Source of the DNA: Nitrosopumilales archaeon UBA218
GTDB lineage: Archaea; Thermoproteota; Nitrososphaeria; Nitrososphaerales; Nitrosopumilaceae
Assembly: GCA_002499525.1 (NCBI GenBank)
Contig: DAMC01000054.1
Location: 1 to 13,927 of the forward strand
DNA length: 13,927 bases
Direction: 5' to 3'
Notes under the pieces: generated by a model
Told to the model about the DNA's origin: nothing
Seen by the model: the letters and a program-made list of their open reading frames with translations, nothing else
Database searches by the model: none
Position numbers and translations under genes: made by a program
In this document: one piece after another, positions 1-5,268 of the stretch
Layout: every line of letters starts with the position of its first letter
Numbering within the stretch: the first letter of the stretch is position 1

Positions 1-184
1 GATAAGCCCATGGATAATAGAAGTATCCAGCTGCTGTTCCCCCAAAGGTTGCCAACCATGCTGCAATGTAAGAAGCTGTGATAATGCCGATCATGTTTTC
101 AACACGTCGTCCAATCATCTTCTCTACATCAGCACTTGATGCTCCGCCGGAGCCACCTGAACCAAATCCTTTTGGTAGAGTCAT
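1..184 (-). CDS. amoX: AmoX, ammonia monooxygenase accessory subunit (5' part only)
   Basis: Only the first 61 codons lie in the window; the gene runs off at position 1. The visible protein begins MTLPKGFGSGGSGG, a Gly/Ser-rich cytoplasmic start, then a short charged stretch (SADVEKMIGRRVEN) and a hydrophobic segment from about residue 33 ending in YFYYPWAY, which looks like a membrane helix. AmoX is a small membrane protein unique to ammonia-oxidising archaea, encoded between amoA and amoC and found in the native AMO complex. It sits 90 bp downstream of amoC on the same strand. The ATG at 184 is chosen because a TATA-like element (plus-strand CTTTTAAGT, 208-216) is centred 28 bp upstream, which fits a leaderless message. 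The identification rests on position and remembered family features; amoA should follow on the minus strand outside the window. Confidence 0.82.
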   Translation of the reverse strand, partial: MTLPKGFGSGGSGGASSADVEKMIGRRVENMIGIITASYIAAWLATFGGTAAGYFYYPWAY

Positions 185-207
185 TTGATTTACAAATCGA
201 TTATTGG

Positions 208-216
208 CTTTTAAGT
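208..216 (-). promoter_or_regulatory. Probable TATA box of amoX
   Basis: On the minus strand this reads ACTTAAAAG, centred about 28 bp before the amoX ATG. It suggests that amoX can be transcribed separately from amoC, with almost no leader. Seen in sequence; function inferred. Confidence 0.4.
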
Positions 217-246
217 CTTTCTTAAAATCCTAGATTGGGTCGATCA

Positions 247-266
247 TAAAAATAAGAGAAGAAGGG
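247..266 (-). terminator. T-rich terminator after amoC
   Basis: Immediately after the amoC stop the minus strand is pyrimidine-rich, with a TTATTTTTATG run. Archaeal transcription commonly ends at such T-tracts without a hairpin. No stem-loop is evident. Confidence 0.4.
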
Positions 267-274
267 TTTGTCGT

Positions 275-838
275 TTATGGGATTGCTCTACTGTACAATT
301 TGCCCTCTAGAGCCATCTTGTACATTTCTGCAACATATGGGTTCTCACCTGGTGTTTCTGCACCGAGTTCGACTAGTCTTGCATATACTCTTACGACATA
401 TGCAAGTGCGCCCATAAAGGCAACGACTACGCCCATGTTGAACATCCAGTGGTTTGGAACTGCGAAGATTTCCTCTACAAACCAGAAGTGCCACATTTCG
501 TTGACTCCGATTGTGAACATGGTTGCTAGGTAACCTAGAATGGTCATCTTTAGACCTGTGTTCATGGAGTTGTTTGGACCTCTGAGTACTGGTACCTTTC
601 TATCATAGATAGCTACAGAACCCCAACCTAGTGGTAGTGCAATGAAATGACTGTACAACCACCAGTGTGCTGGTGTAAATGCAGAGTCTCTGATAGAGGT
701 TTGATGTAGTGAACCATCTACAAAGTTGTCTACTTCCACGGATGCTGCTGTTGATCCCATTGCAATAACGATGAGCCAGATTTTCTTTAGTCTCTGGATC
801 TCAACTTCTTTTGGGATTAATGCCGGCATCTGTGCCAT
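275..838 (-). CDS. amoC: Ammonia monooxygenase subunit C
   Basis: Integral membrane subunit of archaeal AMO, which oxidises ammonia to hydroxylamine. The 187-residue length is typical for archaeal AmoC and shorter than bacterial AmoC/PmoC. Several hydrophobic segments are visible (about 18-32, 58-78, 97-113, 132-150). D41, H45 and H58 reproduce exactly the Asp-x3-His-x12-His spacing of the PmoC copper ligands D156/H160/H173. A second cluster, N113-x3-H117 followed by H130, resembles the other PmoC copper site. Both residue assignments are inferred by spacing, not alignment. The ATG at 838 lies about 26 bp from a strong TATA element (859-868), so the message is probably leaderless. It is divergent from amoB and followed by amoX. 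The C-terminus (MYKMALEGKLYSRAIP) is complete. Confidence 0.97.
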   Translation of the reverse strand: MAQMPALIPKEVEIQRLKKIWLIVIAMGSTAASVEVDNFVDGSLHQTSIRDSAFTPAHWWLYSHFIALPLGWGSVAIYDRKVPVLRGPNNSMNTGLKMTILGYLATMFTIGVNEMWHFWFVEEIFAVPNHWMFNMGVVVAFMGALAYVVRVYARLVELGAETPGENPYVAEMYKMALEGKLYSRAIP

Positions 839-858
839 GATAGAGTTAGTAACTTTTC

Positions 859-868
859 AATATATAAA
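859..868 (-). promoter_or_regulatory. TATA box of amoC
   Basis: The minus strand reads TTTATATATT, the best TATA match in the amoC/amoB gap. Its centre is about 25 bp from the amoC ATG, predicting a start of transcription at or next to the A of the ATG. Confidence 0.6.
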
Positions 869-992
869 ACATCAGTTTATTTTAGTTAGGATTTTTTATG
901 ATTTTTAGATTATTACAATGTCAATAATAGAAAAATTTTCATTTTAGAGTAAAAATTTTAATATTTTATATGGAAAAAAATCATATCGATTT

Positions 993-1015
993 ATGTTGAA
1001 CATTAATGTTGAACA
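993..1015. repeat. Tandem near-palindrome ATGTTGAACA x2, possible operator
   Basis: ATGTTGAACA occurs at 993-1002 and again at 1006-1015, so the copies start 13 bp apart. The core TGTT-G-AACA is a palindrome around one central base. Two such sites in the middle of the amoC/amoB gap, about 57 bp upstream of the amoB TATA box, look like a regulator-binding site. The function is inferred only from arrangement. A single copy of the same ten bases also occurs inside amoC (about 435-444), where coding explains it. Confidence 0.4.
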
Positions 1016-1071
1016 ATTAAACATCACCATTCGTAAGGGTAGCAGTTTTTCAACCGAATAAAACGGTAAAA

Positions 1072-1079
1072 CATATATC
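1072..1079 (+). promoter_or_regulatory. TATA box of amoB
   Basis: CATATATC is centred about 38 bp before the amoB ATG, which predicts a leader of roughly 12-14 nt. No clear Shine-Dalgarno motif is seen in that leader. Confidence 0.5.
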
Positions 1080-1113
1080 ATTCTATGCGTCGATGAATAA
1101 TTAACGGGAAACT

Positions 1114-1680
1114 ATGGTCGACAAGAAAGCAATCGTATTAGCACTCGGTGTAGTCTTGGCACTCGGTACATTAGGTCCAAATTTGGCCCAAATGGTACAG
1201 ACTGCAGAAGCACACGGTGTTCAAGCACAGCTTCAGAGTCGTTTTGTAAAGATTGAAGACGAAACCTTCAACAGACAATCACTCCAAACAGGTGAAGAAC
1301 TAGTCATTTCTGGCACGTTCGTAAGTCTTGTTGAAAGAGACCTAAGAGGATGGAACTCTATATTCACAGAGTCCACCAACGCAGGAAGTAGATGGGAAAT
1401 TCTTTCCAGAACCCCACCAGGAAACGTCTTTCAAATCCCAGGTAACTCAGTGATTCCATATGAGATTCACGCAAAGGCATTAGAGCCCGGAGTTTACCAC
1501 GTACATACACAACTCAATGTAGCTTCAGTTGGACCAGGATTAGGCCCAGGACAAACAGTAGTAGTTACTGGCGAACCAATACTCAAACCAATCCCATATA
1601 CCAACATCATGTACCAATCAATAATTATTGGCGTTGGTTATGTCATAACATTCGCAACTCGTCCTTGGCAAGTAATCTAA
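1114..1680 (+). CDS. amoB: Ammonia monooxygenase subunit B
   Basis: Extracytoplasmic copper-binding subunit of AMO. Residues 6-25 form a hydrophobic signal/anchor segment; His34 follows AEA and would lie at or near the mature N-terminus. H129 and H131 (YHVHTQ) provide the HxH pair. Together these match the three-His copper site of PmoB (H33, H137, H139). A C-terminal membrane helix spans about 167-182. At 188 residues it is the usual archaeal length and lacks the second cupredoxin domain of bacterial AmoB/PmoB. The protein between the anchors is a single cupredoxin-like domain by family knowledge. It is divergent from amoC, and a T-rich tract follows the stop. The gene appears intact. Confidence 0.97.
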   Translation: MVDKKAIVLALGVVLALGTLGPNLAQMVQTAEAHGVQAQLQSRFVKIEDETFNRQSLQTGEELVISGTFVSLVERDLRGWNSIFTESTNAGSRWEILSRTPPGNVFQIPGNSVIPYEIHAKALEPGVYHVHTQLNVASVGPGLGPGQTVVVTGEPILKPIPYTNIMYQSIIIGVGYVITFATRPWQVI

Positions 1681-1689
1681 ACCAACAAA

Positions 1690-1712
1690 CCCTCTCTCTT
1701 TTCATTTTATTA
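1690..1712 (+). terminator. T-rich terminator after amoB
   Basis: A pyrimidine run with TCTTTTCATTTTATTA starts ten bases after the amoB stop. It has no hairpin and is typical of archaeal T-tract termination, so amoB is probably a single-gene transcript. Confidence 0.45.
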
Positions 1713-1731
1713 TAACCTACAAGAGAAACGA

Positions 1732-1740
1732 CTTTATGAC
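1732..1740 (+). promoter_or_regulatory. Possible TATA element for the gene at 1760
   Basis: CTTTATGAC is centred about 24 bp before the ATG at 1760, the spacing used by other genes here. The match to a TATA consensus is weak. TTATTATAAC at about 1707-1716 is an alternative that would give a leader of about 20 nt. Confidence 0.3.
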
Positions 1741-1759
1741 ATAATTTTAAATCAAATTC

Positions 1760-2296
1760 ATGAAGTGGCCAGGTCTTAGCGATCCCGCCAAGAGAAAGAA
1801 CACTTTAAGATATCTTATCATCACAGCTGCAGTAGGTATCTCTGTTGGCGTAGCCAGTATTTTCATCCAACAATGGGCAAATAGTGACAACCCACTCAGA
1901 GTATGCATTAATGGAGTTGAGACAGACTATAAAATCACGGCAACTTTGGATTTGTACGTAGATAATCAGAAAATTATCATTCCTGCAGATGTTGGCAATA
2001 ATGAAAAGTGTAGACATTCACTTTATACTTTAACAAATGATGGTACAATTCATGCAGAATGGAAGAACAAATACCCATTTGAATTAGGACACTTTTTGTG
2101 GACTTGGACTACATATCATGATAAGGGTTTCCCTATGAGAGACATGGATGAGAAAAAGTCAAAGATCTTTGTTGACGAAAAAGAATCACCAAATTACATC
2201 AGGGAGCCATTGGTTGATGGAGCGCATTATCGAGCAGTGTTCTTCACAAAGGGATATGATAGTGGAAAAGATCAGGACTTTTCACCACCAAAATAA
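1760..2296 (+). CDS. AMO-linked membrane-anchored extracytoplasmic protein, function unknown
   Basis: This 178-residue protein has a charged N-terminus, one hydrophobic helix (about 17-36, uncleaved anchor or signal) and a soluble domain facing outward. The domain reads DLYVDNQKIIIPADVG, then LYTLTNDGTIHAEW, then FELGHFLWTW. This order resembles a widespread archaeal/bacterial extracytoplasmic domain of unknown function, remembered as having HxHxHL..VDG, IPA.IG, LHTHD.SGxIHVE and FTLGxFFDxW motifs. Here the N-terminal His motif and the THD histidine are replaced, while H98 remains. C49 and C84 are the only cysteines and could form a disulfide. No other in-frame Met allows a later start that keeps the anchor. 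It lies between amoB and the minus-strand AmoY/AmoZ candidates. The family link is from memory of motifs and is tentative. Confidence 0.8.
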   Translation: MKWPGLSDPAKRKNTLRYLIITAAVGISVGVASIFIQQWANSDNPLRVCINGVETDYKITATLDLYVDNQKIIIPADVGNNEKCRHSLYTLTNDGTIHAEWKNKYPFELGHFLWTWTTYHDKGFPMRDMDEKKSKIFVDEKESPNYIREPLVDGAHYRAVFFTKGYDSGKDQDFSPPK

Positions 2297-2322
2297 ACTC
2301 AAAGTAATCAAAAATCATTAAG

Positions 2323-2379
2323 TGGTAAAACTACCAAGATTAAAGAAAACTAAAAAGAATGAAAAAAGAGGTTTTACCA
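2323..2379. repeat. 9-bp inverted repeat in a convergent gap
   Basis: TGGTAAAAC (2323-2331) and GTTTTACCA (2371-2379) are perfect reverse complements with a 39-base spacer. The right arm overlaps the last codons and stop of the minus-strand gene ending at 2374. The left half also contains a small hairpin, TGGTA/TACCA (2323-2336). It could contribute to ending both convergent transcripts, or be chance. Confidence 0.3.
2339..2370 (-). terminator. T-rich terminator after the gene at 2374-2643
   Basis: The minus strand just past the stop has three T-tracts (TCTTTTTTC, TTCTTTTTAG, GTTTTCTTT) in about 30 bases. This is a strong archaeal intrinsic-type terminator without need of a hairpin. Confidence 0.5.
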
Positions 2380-2643
2380 GTACTTTCCGTTGTCTGGTAT
2401 CAAACCGATACCTTCTCTTTCAAAGTGTCTGTCTAACTCATCAACCCATCTTTCACGGTTGTCTTTGTAAGACCAGCCATGTACTCTTAGCCAGTATGCA
2501 ATGATTCCCAATAGGAATACAGTGAACATGACTGTGCCAAAGATGTAAACCATGACATCATAGAACAATGGGTCATAGTTTGGTCCCAATTGCCCAAATA
2601 CGGTTGACAGAATACTAAACACTGTGCCGAATAATGGAGTCAT
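2374..2643 (-). CDS. Small membrane protein, candidate AmoY or AmoZ subunit of archaeal AMO
   Basis: The predicted protein has 89 residues: an amphipathic N-terminus (MTPLFGTVFSILSTVF), one clear membrane helix (about 28-52), then a charged cytoplasmic tail rich in Arg/Asp/Glu ending NGKYW. The ATG at 2643 is preferred over the in-frame ATG at 2727. A good TATA box (2669-2676) is centred 29 bp upstream of 2643, and the extra 28 residues would be read through the preceding gene's T-rich terminator and this TATA box. AOA have two small AMO subunits, AmoY and AmoZ, found in the native complex and encoded near the other amo genes in streamlined genomes. This gene and its neighbour at 2752-3081 fit that pair, but I cannot say which is which. 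Confidence 0.8.
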   Translation of the reverse strand: MTPLFGTVFSILSTVFGQLGPNYDPLFYDVMVYIFGTVMFTVFLLGIIAYWLRVHGWSYKDNRERWVDELDRHFEREGIGLIPDNGKYW

Positions 2644-2668
2644 TAATTTAATGACCGCCTCATGTGCG

Positions 2669-2676
2669 ATATATAC
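2669..2676 (-). promoter_or_regulatory. TATA box deciding the start of the gene at 2374-2643
   Basis: The minus strand reads GTATATAT, centred about 29 bp before the ATG at 2643. It would give a near-leaderless message and argues against the longer reading frame. Confidence 0.55.
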
Positions 2677-2716
2677 ATTTCTCTCACAGCGAAAACCTAC
2701 GAAGATCGTATGGACT

Positions 2717-2745
2717 AGAAAAATCAATAAAATGGAAAAAGAGAA
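2717..2745 (-). terminator. T-rich terminator after the gene at 2752-3081
   Basis: The minus strand has CTCTTTTTCC, CATTTTATTG and ATTTTTC runs within 30 bases of the stop. This separates the two small membrane-protein genes into individual transcripts. Confidence 0.5.
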
Positions 2746-2751
2746 GTAGGT

Positions 2752-3081
2752 TTATCCTCTTCCTTGAGCTGCATATCTTCCGGTTCTTGCTCTGAAGAAA
2801 AATGCCGCGGCAATTCCTCCAAATACGGCTGCTGCTATTGCAGAAGCTCCCAAGACACCATCAGCTGCTAGGTACGGAGTGCCAGAACCAGTTGATGGAT
2901 TTGCTTTGGCAGATTCTACACGTTCTCTTTGAAGTTTTAGTGCTTCTTCGAGAGTGTTTTTGCCTGTTTTTCCAGATGACTGGTCTACATTACCCATGTA
3001 TTGGGCAAATGCATGTTCTGTCATTCCCATTGATATTACGGCTACAGCAAGTATTGCTGCTCCGAGTAGTGCTTTATTCAT
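2752..3081 (-). CDS. Small secreted/membrane protein, candidate AmoZ or AmoY subunit of archaeal AMO
   Basis: This protein has 109 residues. Residues 1-26 are a signal peptide with probable cleavage after AFA (mature start QYMGN). Residues 27-73 form a polar outward-facing part with a predicted charged helix (TLEEALKLQRERVESAKA, 43-60). Residues 75-96 are an Ala/Gly-rich membrane helix, followed by a basic tail (RARTGRYAAQGRG). The topology is therefore a single-pass protein with its N-terminal part outside. With its neighbour it matches the AmoY/AmoZ pair described from AOA complexes by size, membrane topology and linkage to amoC/amoB; the exact assignment is open. The start at 3081 is preceded by a TATA-like element (3113-3122), predicting a leader of about 10 nt. 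It is divergent from uS15. Confidence 0.82.
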   Translation of the reverse strand: MNKALLGAAILAVAVISMGMTEHAFAQYMGNVDQSSGKTGKNTLEEALKLQRERVESAKANPSTGSGTPYLAADGVLGASAIAAAVFGGIAAAFFFRARTGRYAAQGRG

Positions 3082-3112
3082 AGTGTTTACCTGAGTGTTT
3101 GGGGCTATGGTT

Positions 3113-3122
3113 TCTATTTAAC
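3113..3122 (-). promoter_or_regulatory. Probable TATA box of the gene at 2752-3081
   Basis: The minus strand reads GTTAAATAGA, centred about 36 bp before the ATG at 3081. It lies in the 111-bp divergent gap shared with uS15. Confidence 0.4.
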
Positions 3123-3136
3123 TTTTTTCTAAATAT

Positions 3137-3187
3137 CGCTTTTCGCGAGGTTTTGTGGTAAGGTTTATGTTAGTTCTGCGAAAAGCG
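3137..3187. repeat. Perfect 10-bp inverted repeat flanking the uS15 promoter
   Basis: CGCTTTTCGC (3137-3146) and GCGAAAAGCG (3178-3187) are exact reverse complements separated by 31 bp. The presumed uS15 TATA element lies between them. If transcription starts at the ATG (3193), the right arm occupies about -15 to -6 and the left arm about -56 to -47, so the repeat acts as DNA and not as RNA. It looks like paired operator half-sites for a regulator of the ribosomal block, and the left arm could also affect the divergent gene. Function inferred. Confidence 0.5.
3163..3171 (+). promoter_or_regulatory. Probable TATA box of the uS15 operon
   Basis: GTTTATGTT is centred 26 bp before the uS15 ATG, which fits a leaderless message for the coupled block that follows. 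Confidence 0.45.
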
Positions 3188-3192
3188 TTCTC

Positions 3193-3642
3193 ATGGGACG
3201 TGTACATACTCACAGGCACGGTCAGTCACACTCTACTCGACCAATTAATCAGAGATCCCCATCATGGGTTAGTTCAAGTGCCAAAGAGGTAGAAGAACTA
3301 GTCGTAAAATACGGAAAGGACGGAGTCCCTATGAGTCAAATCGGCATAAAGTTGAGGGATCAACATGCTATTCCCCTGGCAAAAACAATTACAAAAAAAT
3401 CTGTCAAAAAGATACTAGAGGAAAATAACGTGAAGCAAGAGATTCCAGAAGATCTCAACAATATTGTTAAAAAAGCAATTAACCTGCAAAGACACCTCAG
3501 AAGTAACAATTCTGATAAGAGAAATGTTAGATCGTTAGAGTTGGTTGAAGCAAAGGTCCACCGAATTGCAACATATTACAAAAGAATCGGTGCAATACCA
3601 CAAAACTGGAAATATAAGTCAGTTGTAGCCCAACTTGAATAA
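3193..3642 (+). CDS. rps15: 30S ribosomal protein uS15 (archaeal S13e type)
   Basis: This is a primary 16S rRNA-binding protein of the small subunit. The 149-residue length is that of the archaeal/eukaryotic form, which adds an N-terminal extension to the bacterial S15 core. The start (MGRVHTHRHGQSHSTRP) and SPSWV segment are typical of archaeal uS15. The core helices carry LQRHLRSNNSDKRNVRSL and the terminal ATYYKRIGAIPQNWKY. The gene is first in a block; its TAA overlaps the ATG of the next gene by one base (TAATG at 3640-3644), so translation of the two is probably coupled. No Shine-Dalgarno is visible before the ATG. Confidence 0.96.
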   Translation: MGRVHTHRHGQSHSTRPINQRSPSWVSSSAKEVEELVVKYGKDGVPMSQIGIKLRDQHAIPLAKTITKKSVKKILEENNVKQEIPEDLNNIVKKAINLQRHLRSNNSDKRNVRSLELVEAKVHRIATYYKRIGAIPQNWKYKSVVAQLE

Positions 3643-5063
3643 TGGGTAAGAATCTAGACAAACAATTAGCAAATTTTCGCGACATAGTTTTAGACAAAAT
3701 CAAATCTGCTAAAGATATCTCAGTTGTAACACACATTGATTGCGATGGATTAACATCAGGAGCAATTATCACCAAGGCTTTGATTCGTGCCGGTGCCAAA
3801 GTTACAGTAAGGACTGCAAAAGAAATGAATCAAAACACTATCAAGAATATGCAATCGGATTTACGAGATTTTCACATTGTGACAGACCTAGGCGGGGGCT
3901 TTGCAAAACAATTAGATGATTCATTAGATCAGCAATGGTTTGTTCTAGACCATCATGAAATTCCATCAGAAGAGCACGAGAATGACCGAGTGATCAATGC
4001 GTGGAAATATGACATCAATGGTGGTACAGAGATTTGTGCAGGAGGTATGGCTTTTTTGGCAGCCATGGTCCTTGACTCGAAGAATTCTGACTTGGCACCT
4101 ATCGCAGTTGTTTCTGCTTTAGGGGATAGGCAGGATCAAGGCGATAAAAAATCATTTATTGGTAAAAACTTGGACATTGTAGAACAGGCAAAATCCACAG
4201 GTATGCTTTCAGTGGACATGGATTTGCTATTGGTAGGCAGGGAAACAAGACCCCTTGTAGATGCATTAGCTTTCACATCACAGCCATTCATAGAGGGTCT
4301 GACTTGGAATCGAGATGCGAGTTTAGCTCTTTTCAAATCGTGCGGAATTGAATTAAAGGATGGTGGAAGGTGGAGAACACCATCAGATCTAACTGATGAT
4401 GAAAAACGATTGTTGATAGAATCCATTACCAAGTTCGCAAGTTCACAAAATGCCACTCAGATTATGGATGAGTTGATAGGTCATACATACAAGTTCCCAG
4501 CTGAAGAGCCGCGTAGCTTTTTGCGAGACGCAAGAGAGTTTTCTACTATGCTGAACTCTTGTGGGAGGATCGGCAGGTCCGGAGTAGGAATCGCAGTGTG
4601 TATGGGTGATAGGAACAAGATGCTCCAAGAGGGGGAGAATATTCTTTTGGAGTATAGAAAGTTGATTCGAGATTACATGAATATTCTATCTAATGAAAGA
4701 TGGAGAATTAGCGACAATCCAAAATGGGTCATGGTAAATGGTGAGGGCGTCATACCAGAAACCATGACAGGTACAATATCTTCACTTTTAGCAGGTTCAC
4801 CAAAGAATGCAGGTAAAATAATCATACTTCGAACCAACGGTGAGGAGAACACGGTAAAGTTTTCATCACGTAAATCAGTTGGCTGTAAAACTGATGTCAA
4901 CCTTTCATCTCTCATGAAATCAGGAGCTGAAAAATTCAACGGTATTGGAGGAGGTCATGATGCTGCGGCGGGTGCAAAAATTACAAAGGATAAACTGGAC
5001 GGCTTTTTAGACTATCTAGAAGACAGTGTCAATGGAAACCACAGTAAAAATAACAATCAGTGA
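3642..5063 (+). CDS. DHH-family phosphoesterase, archaeal RecJ-like (GAN-type) nuclease
   Basis: This 473-residue protein has the motif order of DHH/RecJ phosphoesterases: HIDCDG (H31, D33, D35), TDLGGG (D82), LDHHE (D103-H104-H105), SALGDRQDQG (D162) and a C-terminal DHHA1-type GIGGGHDAAAGA (H439). These residues coordinate the divalent metals of single-strand exonucleases. In archaea, members include GAN, which binds GINS at the replication fork, and RecJ-like enzymes in repair or RNA turnover; sequence alone does not decide between them. All catalytic motifs are present. The gene overlaps uS15 by one base and Pcc1 by 32 bases, so it is in an operon with translation genes. The C-terminal tail (SVNGNHSKNNNQ) is low-complexity and lies in the overlap. 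Confidence 0.9.
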   Translation: MGKNLDKQLANFRDIVLDKIKSAKDISVVTHIDCDGLTSGAIITKALIRAGAKVTVRTAKEMNQNTIKNMQSDLRDFHIVTDLGGGFAKQLDDSLDQQWFVLDHHEIPSEEHENDRVINAWKYDINGGTEICAGGMAFLAAMVLDSKNSDLAPIAVVSALGDRQDQGDKKSFIGKNLDIVEQAKSTGMLSVDMDLLLVGRETRPLVDALAFTSQPFIEGLTWNRDASLALFKSCGIELKDGGRWRTPSDLTDDEKRLLIESITKFASSQNATQIMDELIGHTYKFPAEEPRSFLRDAREFSTMLNSCGRIGRSGVGIAVCMGDRNKMLQEGENILLEYRKLIRDYMNILSNERWRISDNPKWVMVNGEGVIPETMTGTISSLLAGSPKNAGKIIILRTNGEENTVKFSSRKSVGCKTDVNLSSLMKSGAEKFNGIGGGHDAAAGAKITKDKLDGFLDYLEDSVNGNHSKNNNQ

Positions 5064-5268
5064 ACTAACCAAGGAAAAATCAGACGCCATACGTTCAGCC
5101 TTGGAACCAGATAATATCGATTTTCCAAAAGGGTTGTCTTTTGAAATAGAAAATCTTGATAATGCACTTGTCTTTAACTTTCAAAGTACTGAAAATATGA
5201 AAACGCTCACCTCTACTATAGACGAAGTTTTGGCACATGTATCCATGGCATTAAAAGTGATGAAATAA
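5032..5268 (+). CDS. pcc1: KEOPS complex subunit Pcc1
   Basis: Pcc1 is the small dimerising subunit of KEOPS, which with Kae1, Bud32 and Cgi121 makes the t6A modification at position 37 of ANN-decoding tRNAs. The 78 residues show the family pattern: VKITI strand, SELTKEKSDAIRSALEPDN helix, a strand pair ending ALVFNFQS, and a C-terminal helix (TLTSTIDEVLAHVSMALKVM). The ATG at 5032 is preferred over the GTG at 5026, which adds only two residues. It begins inside the 3' end of the DHH nuclease gene, and its TAA shares a base with the serS ATG at 5268, so all three are probably translationally coupled. The assignment is by pattern and size, and moderately sure. Confidence 0.82.
   Translation: METTVKITISELTKEKSDAIRSALEPDNIDFPKGLSFEIENLDNALVFNFQSTENMKTLTSTIDEVLAHVSMALKVMK

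Larger units (their letters stand above)
839..1113. promoter_or_regulatory. Divergent amoC-amoB regulatory region
   Basis: This 275-bp non-coding gap separates the divergent amoC and amoB starts and is long for such a compact genome. It holds a TATA box for each direction near its ends and, between them, AT-rich DNA with a doubled TGTTGAACA element (994-1015). No ORF with coding character and no tRNA-like fold is evident. Confidence 0.6.

Noticed and set aside
435..444. A further copy of ATGTTGAACA
   Set aside because: It lies within amoC and is accounted for by conserved codons (MFNM); not evidence for a regulatory site.
3527..3799. Long antisense frames within uS15 and the DHH nuclease, as also in serS and amoC
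   Set aside because: They mirror well-identified genes on the other strand and show no family motifs or promoters.
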